Shown here: positions 5,793-8,591 of the stretch, piece after piece
How positions within the stretch are numbered: position 1 is the stretch's first letter
Layout of the letters: every line of letters starts with the position of its first letter
Source: an uncultured Chlorobiales bacterium
Lineage (GTDB): Bacteria; Bacteroidota; Chlorobiia; Chlorobiales; Chlorobiaceae
Direction: 5' to 3'
DNA length: 8,591 bases
Assembly: GCA_903901395.1 (NCBI GenBank)
Contig: CAIUQW010000308.1
Span: 1 to 8,591, forward strand
Notes under the pieces: model-generated
Database searches by the model: none
Told to the model about the DNA's origin: nothing
Seen by the model: only the letters and a program-made list of their open reading frames with translations
Position numbers and translations under genes: made by a program

Positions 5793-7988
5793 TCAATTCG
5801 ACAACCGCTCCACCGTGAACACTCCCTGTACTTTCCGCAGTTTGTCCATCAGCGTGGTGAGCTTGTCGGTGTTGCGGACGAAAATCGTCAGGTTGCAGGT
5901 GAAGATACCGTCTTTGGCGTTCAGGGCTATGGTACGGATGTTGGTGTCGAATCTGGAGATGACGCCGGTGATCTGGTTGGTCATGCCGATCTTGTCTTCG
6001 CCGATGATACGGATGCCGGCAAGGAACTCCGTATCGACCTTGCGGTTCCAGGCTACCGAAACGATCCGCTCGCTCTTGACGAGGTTCTCGTTGGTGACGT
6101 TGACGCAGTTTTTGCGGTGAATCTTGACCGATCCCTCAGTCGTGACAAAGCCGATGATGTCGTCACCCGGTACAGGATTACAGCATTTGGCGTAAGCGTA
6201 GGCGATATTGTTCAGGCCGGAGATGATCACTTCGTCCTTGCCCTGATTCGGGCGCTCCTGCACTTCGCGGGCGATTTCGGCGAACTCTTTGTGGGGAACC
6301 TTGCCCTGCACGGCGCTCTCCGGAGCCTCCGCGGGCCTGTGGGGCCGGGTGATGCTCTCCATCACCTCCTCGCTGCTGATCTCCTGGTTGGCGAGCGCGC
6401 TGAAAAGGTCGGCGGGGGTCTTGATGCCGTGCTGCCGGATGGCGTGAATGGCATCGTTGGCGGAGAAAAGCTTCTTCGTGCCCGAGAGCATCTTCTCCCA
6501 GATACTGCGCCCTTTCTCGATTTCGAGGCGGCGCTCCTCGTTGATGGCCGCCCTTATTTTGAGCTTGGCTCGGTGGGTGATGACGATTTTCAGCCAGTCC
6601 GCCTTCGGCTTCTGGCTTTTTGACGTAATCACCTCGACGCGGTCGCCCGACCTCAGTTCGGCGGTAAGCCGCACGATCTTGCCGTTAACCTTCGCCCCGA
6701 TGCAACCGTTGCCGATTTCGGTGTGAATCGCGTAGGCGAAGTCGATGGGGGTGGCTCCGGCGGGCAGAATTTTCATGTCACCCTTCGGCGTGAAGACGTA
6801 AATCTCGTCGTGGTAGAGGCTGAGCTTGAACCCCTCCATGAAGGCCGAGGCGGTGTCGGCGTCCTTGATCAGCTCTCGCGCCCATTTAAGGAATGAATCG
6901 ACCGCCGCGTCATCTCTCGAAATCTTCTCCTTGTAGCGCCAGTGTGCCGCGACGCCGAGTTCGGCGAATTCGTGCATCCGACGTGTTCTGATCTGCAACT
7001 CGATGACGTATCCGCGCGGTCCGATGATCGCAGAGTGGAGCGACTGGTAGCCATTATGCTTCGGAATGGAGATATAATCCTTGAAGTGTTGCGGAATCGG
7101 CGGAAATTGCTGCGTAATGTAGCCGTAGACCGCGAAGCAATCCGAGAGCTTGTCCGTATCAATGATGACGCGAATGCCGTAGAGGTCGTGGATGTCGTCG
7201 AACTCCTTGTTTTTCATCCGCATCTTGTTGTAGATCGAATAGAGATGCTTGGCTCGTCCCTGCAATTCTACGCTGAATCCCTGCTTCACGAGGTCGGTCT
7301 TGATCGGCTCTATCATCTTGTCGAGGTAGGCGATGCGCTCGTTCCTGCTGAGGCGAACCTTTTTGAGCAGGAAGTCGTACATCTCGGGATCGATGTATTT
7401 CAGGGCGAGATTCTCTAGATCGACCTTCATCTTGCCAAGGCCGAAGCGGTGGGCGAGCGGAGCGTAGATGTCGCGCGTTTCGAGCGCCATGCGGACGCGG
7501 CGGTGCTCCGGCAGCGAGTCGAGGGTGCGCATGTTGTGCAGGCGGTCGCAGAACTTGATCAGGATGACACGGATGTCCTTGACCATCGAGAGCAGCATCT
7601 TGCGGAACCCTTCGGCTTCGGTGGTCTCGCGGTTGATCATGATGCCGGAAATCTTGGTCAGCCCTTCGACGATCTCCGCCACTTCGGTGCCAAGTTCCGC
7701 CGAAATATCTTCGTAGGTGTAGCCGCTGTCCTCGATTACGTCATGCAGCAATGCCGCCGCCACCGAGACGCCATCGAGCGGCAGTTCGGTCACGAGGAGC
7801 TTGGCGACCTCAACCGGATGGTAGAAAAACGGCTCGCCGGAGGCGCGTTTCTCTCCGTCATGCGCCCGATAGCACATGTAGAACGCACGCTGGATGAGCG
7901 ACTCGTCGTAATTCTTGAGATTCGCCCGGCACAGCCGCAGTATTTCGTGCAGTTTGGCGTAATGTTCCTGTTCTATCTGGGCAAGCAT
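5793..7988 (-). CDS. rel: Bifunctional (p)ppGpp synthetase/hydrolase, long RelA/SpoT homologue
   Basis: Makes and degrades the stringent-response alarmone (p)ppGpp, acting at the ribosome. The ATG at 7988 gives 731 aa; an in-frame TTG at 8006 would add six residues and is less likely. Numbering from that TTG: the HD hydrolase is intact, with HPVEVA (His63), HDVIED (His88, Asp89, Glu92, Asp93) and FCDRLHNMR (Asp154). The synthetase has GRAKHLYSIYNKM (250-262), DLYGIRV (Asp274), GYQSLHS (319-325) and IELQIRT (Glu336). The TGS domain is ~400-460, then a helical segment, a zinc-finger/CC motif (Cys608, Cys609, His630, Cys634) and a C-terminal ACT domain (~658-737). All catalytic residues that I can identify for both activities are present, so it is probably bifunctional. 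GGAG lies 12 bases before the ATG, rather long spacing. It is tandem with uvrB but has its own promoter. No second RelA/SpoT gene is seen here. Confidence 0.96.
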   Translation of the reverse strand: MLAQIEQEHYAKLHEILRLCRANLKNYDESLIQRAFYMCYRAHDGEKRASGEPFFYHPVEVAKLLVTELPLDGVSVAAALLHDVIEDSGYTYEDISAELGTEVAEIVEGLTKISGIMINRETTEAEGFRKMLLSMVKDIRVILIKFCDRLHNMRTLDSLPEHRRVRMALETRDIYAPLAHRFGLGKMKVDLENLALKYIDPEMYDFLLKKVRLSRNERIAYLDKMIEPIKTDLVKQGFSVELQGRAKHLYSIYNKMRMKNKEFDDIHDLYGIRVIIDTDKLSDCFAVYGYITQQFPPIPQHFKDYISIPKHNGYQSLHSAIIGPRGYVIELQIRTRRMHEFAELGVAAHWRYKEKISRDDAAVDSFLKWARELIKDADTASAFMEGFKLSLYHDEIYVFTPKGDMKILPAGATPIDFAYAIHTEIGNGCIGAKVNGKIVRLTAELRSGDRVEVITSKSQKPKADWLKIVITHRAKLKIRAAINEERRLEIEKGRSIWEKMLSGTKKLFSANDAIHAIRQHGIKTPADLFSALANQEISSEEVMESITRPHRPAEAPESAVQGKVPHKEFAEIAREVQERPNQGKDEVIISGLNNIAYAYAKCCNPVPGDDIIGFVTTEGSVKIHRKNCVNVTNENLVKSERIVSVAWNRKVDTEFLAGIRIIGEDKIGMTNQITGVISRFDTNIRTIALNAKDGIFTCNLTIFVRNTDKLTTLMDKLRKVQGVFTVERLSN

Positions 7989-8045
7989 TGCTCTCTGGTT
8001 CTCCAATTGAAAAGCGCCCTTGTCGCCTGAAGTTTAAGTCTTTAG

Positions 8046-8075
8046 AGTATATATGAAATCGGCGGCTCAGGTCAA
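8046..8075 (-). promoter_or_regulatory. Sigma70-like promoter of rel
   Basis: On the minus strand TTGACC (complement of 8070-8075) is followed after 18 bases by TATACT (complement of 8046-8051), or after 16 bases by TATATA (complement of 8048-8053). The -35 box begins 7 bases past the uvrB stop codon. Transcription from about 8039 would give a leader of roughly 50 bases before the ATG at 7988. This suggests that rel is expressed independently of uvrB; no terminator is visible between the two, so readthrough is also possible. Confidence 0.65.
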
Positions 8076-8081
8076 TGCTTT

Positions 8082-8591
8082 TTACTCCGTCATTTGCTCG
8101 ATTCGCTCCTGAAGCATCAGAATTTCGTCACGTAAATAGGCCGCTTTCTCGTAATCGGTCTCCTGAGCGGCCCGCTGCATCTCGGCGTTCATCTCCGCCA
8201 CCATCATCACCACGTCGCTGCGGCTCATGCTGTCGAGCACGCCGCGCAGCTCCAGTTCGGGGCGCTTTTGCAGACCGAGGCGCTTGCGGCGATAACGCTC
8301 CTCGGCGTCGGCGACGCTCGTGGTGTTGAGCACCTCATCGACAGATTTAACGATGGAGCGCGGCTCGATGCCGTGTTTTTCGTTGTACTGCTGCTGTATT
8401 CGGCGGCGTCGGTCGCTTTCGTCGAGCACCTCGCGCATCGAGTCGGTGATCTTGTCGGCGTAAAAAAGCACAAGCCCCTCGACGTTTCGCGCGGCGCGTC
8501 CGGCGATCTGCATGAGCGACTTGGCGTCGCGCAGGAACCCCTCCTTGTCGGCGTCGAGAATCGCCACGAGCGCCACCTCCGGCAGGTCGAG
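8082..8591 (-). CDS. uvrB: UvrABC excinuclease subunit B, C-terminal part (5' end beyond window)
   Basis: UvrB is the damage-verifying helicase-like subunit of nucleotide excision repair, which receives lesions from UvrA and recruits UvrC. The 169 codons here start inside the protein at [20 protein letters not shown], a UvrB hallmark, followed by motif [11 protein letters not shown] (28-36 of the fragment), which holds the arginines used in ATP hydrolysis. The segment ADKITDSM and the [12 protein letters not shown] region follow. The last ~35 residues are the UVR motif ([12 protein letters not shown]), which pairs with UvrC. The frame stays open to base 8591, so the GTG at 8576 is an internal Val, not a start. 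About a quarter of the usual ~660-680 aa is present. The TAA stop is at 8082-8084, 93 bases before the rel ATG. Confidence 0.97.
   Translation of the reverse strand, partial: LDLPEVALVAILDADKEGFLRDAKSLMQIAGRAARNVEGLVLFYADKITDSMREVLDESDRRRRIQQQYNEKHGIEPRSIVKSVDEVLNTTSVADAEERYRRKRLGLQKRPELELRGVLDSMSRSDVVMMVAEMNAEMQRAAQETDYEKAAYLRDEILMLQERIEQMTE

Noticed and set aside
5685..6623. Long plus-strand 312-codon frame opposite rel
   Set aside because: Antisense shadow of a high-GC gene with clear conserved domains; its sequence has no recognisable domain and no supporting Shine-Dalgarno was seen.
6942..8030. Two further plus-strand frames (158 and 193 codons) opposite rel
   Set aside because: Shadows of rel with the Val/Asp-rich composition typical of antisense frames.

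Overview
The window is a stretch of bacterial chromosome, most consistent with a green sulfur bacterium (Chlorobiaceae, Chlorobium/Chlorobaculum type). That placement is inferred from moderately high GC core genes, the character of the Rel and UvrB proteins, and gene style. No marker here proves it. Both window edges cut through genes.

Layout: (1) 1-1068, plus strand, the 3' part of a DegT/DnrJ/EryC1/StrS-type PLP sugar aminotransferase, closest by motif to WbpE-like enzymes of nucleotide-sugar and polysaccharide synthesis. (2) 1069-1184, a short convergent gap with a palindromic element and an unusual terminator that runs into the next gene's stop codon. (3) 1185-4412, minus strand, one very large gene (1075 aa): DUF4062 domain, proline-rich linker, STAND-type NTPase, winged-helix-like region, then TPR-like helical repeats with a distinctive C-terminal signature. 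This is the accessory gene of the window and a candidate single-gene conflict or antiphage sensor. (4) 4413-4996, lower-GC intergenic DNA with a second palindromic element in the opposite orientation and a decayed small membrane-protein remnant. (5) 4997-5083, tRNA-Ser(CGA) with its own sigma70-like promoter and a rho-independent terminator at 5120-5152. (6) 5173-5234, a nested inverted repeat. (7) 5252-5519, minus strand, a short secreted Sel1-repeat gene broken by one frameshift, with a good sigma70-like promoter about 165-190 bases upstream. (8) 5793-7988, minus strand, a complete bifunctional (p)ppGpp synthetase/hydrolase (Rel). (9) 8082-8591, minus strand, the C-terminal quarter of UvrB.

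Functionally this is a patchwork. The rel and uvrB genes are core stress and repair functions. They lie in tandem, but rel has its own consensus-like promoter in the short gap between them. The region from about 1.1 to 5.7 kb is accessory: a STAND ATPase bracketed by inverted palindromic elements, beside a tRNA gene and two broken small genes. No integrase, transposase, CRISPR array, toxin-antitoxin partner or second defence gene is visible, so any system here is either the single STAND protein or extends outside the window.
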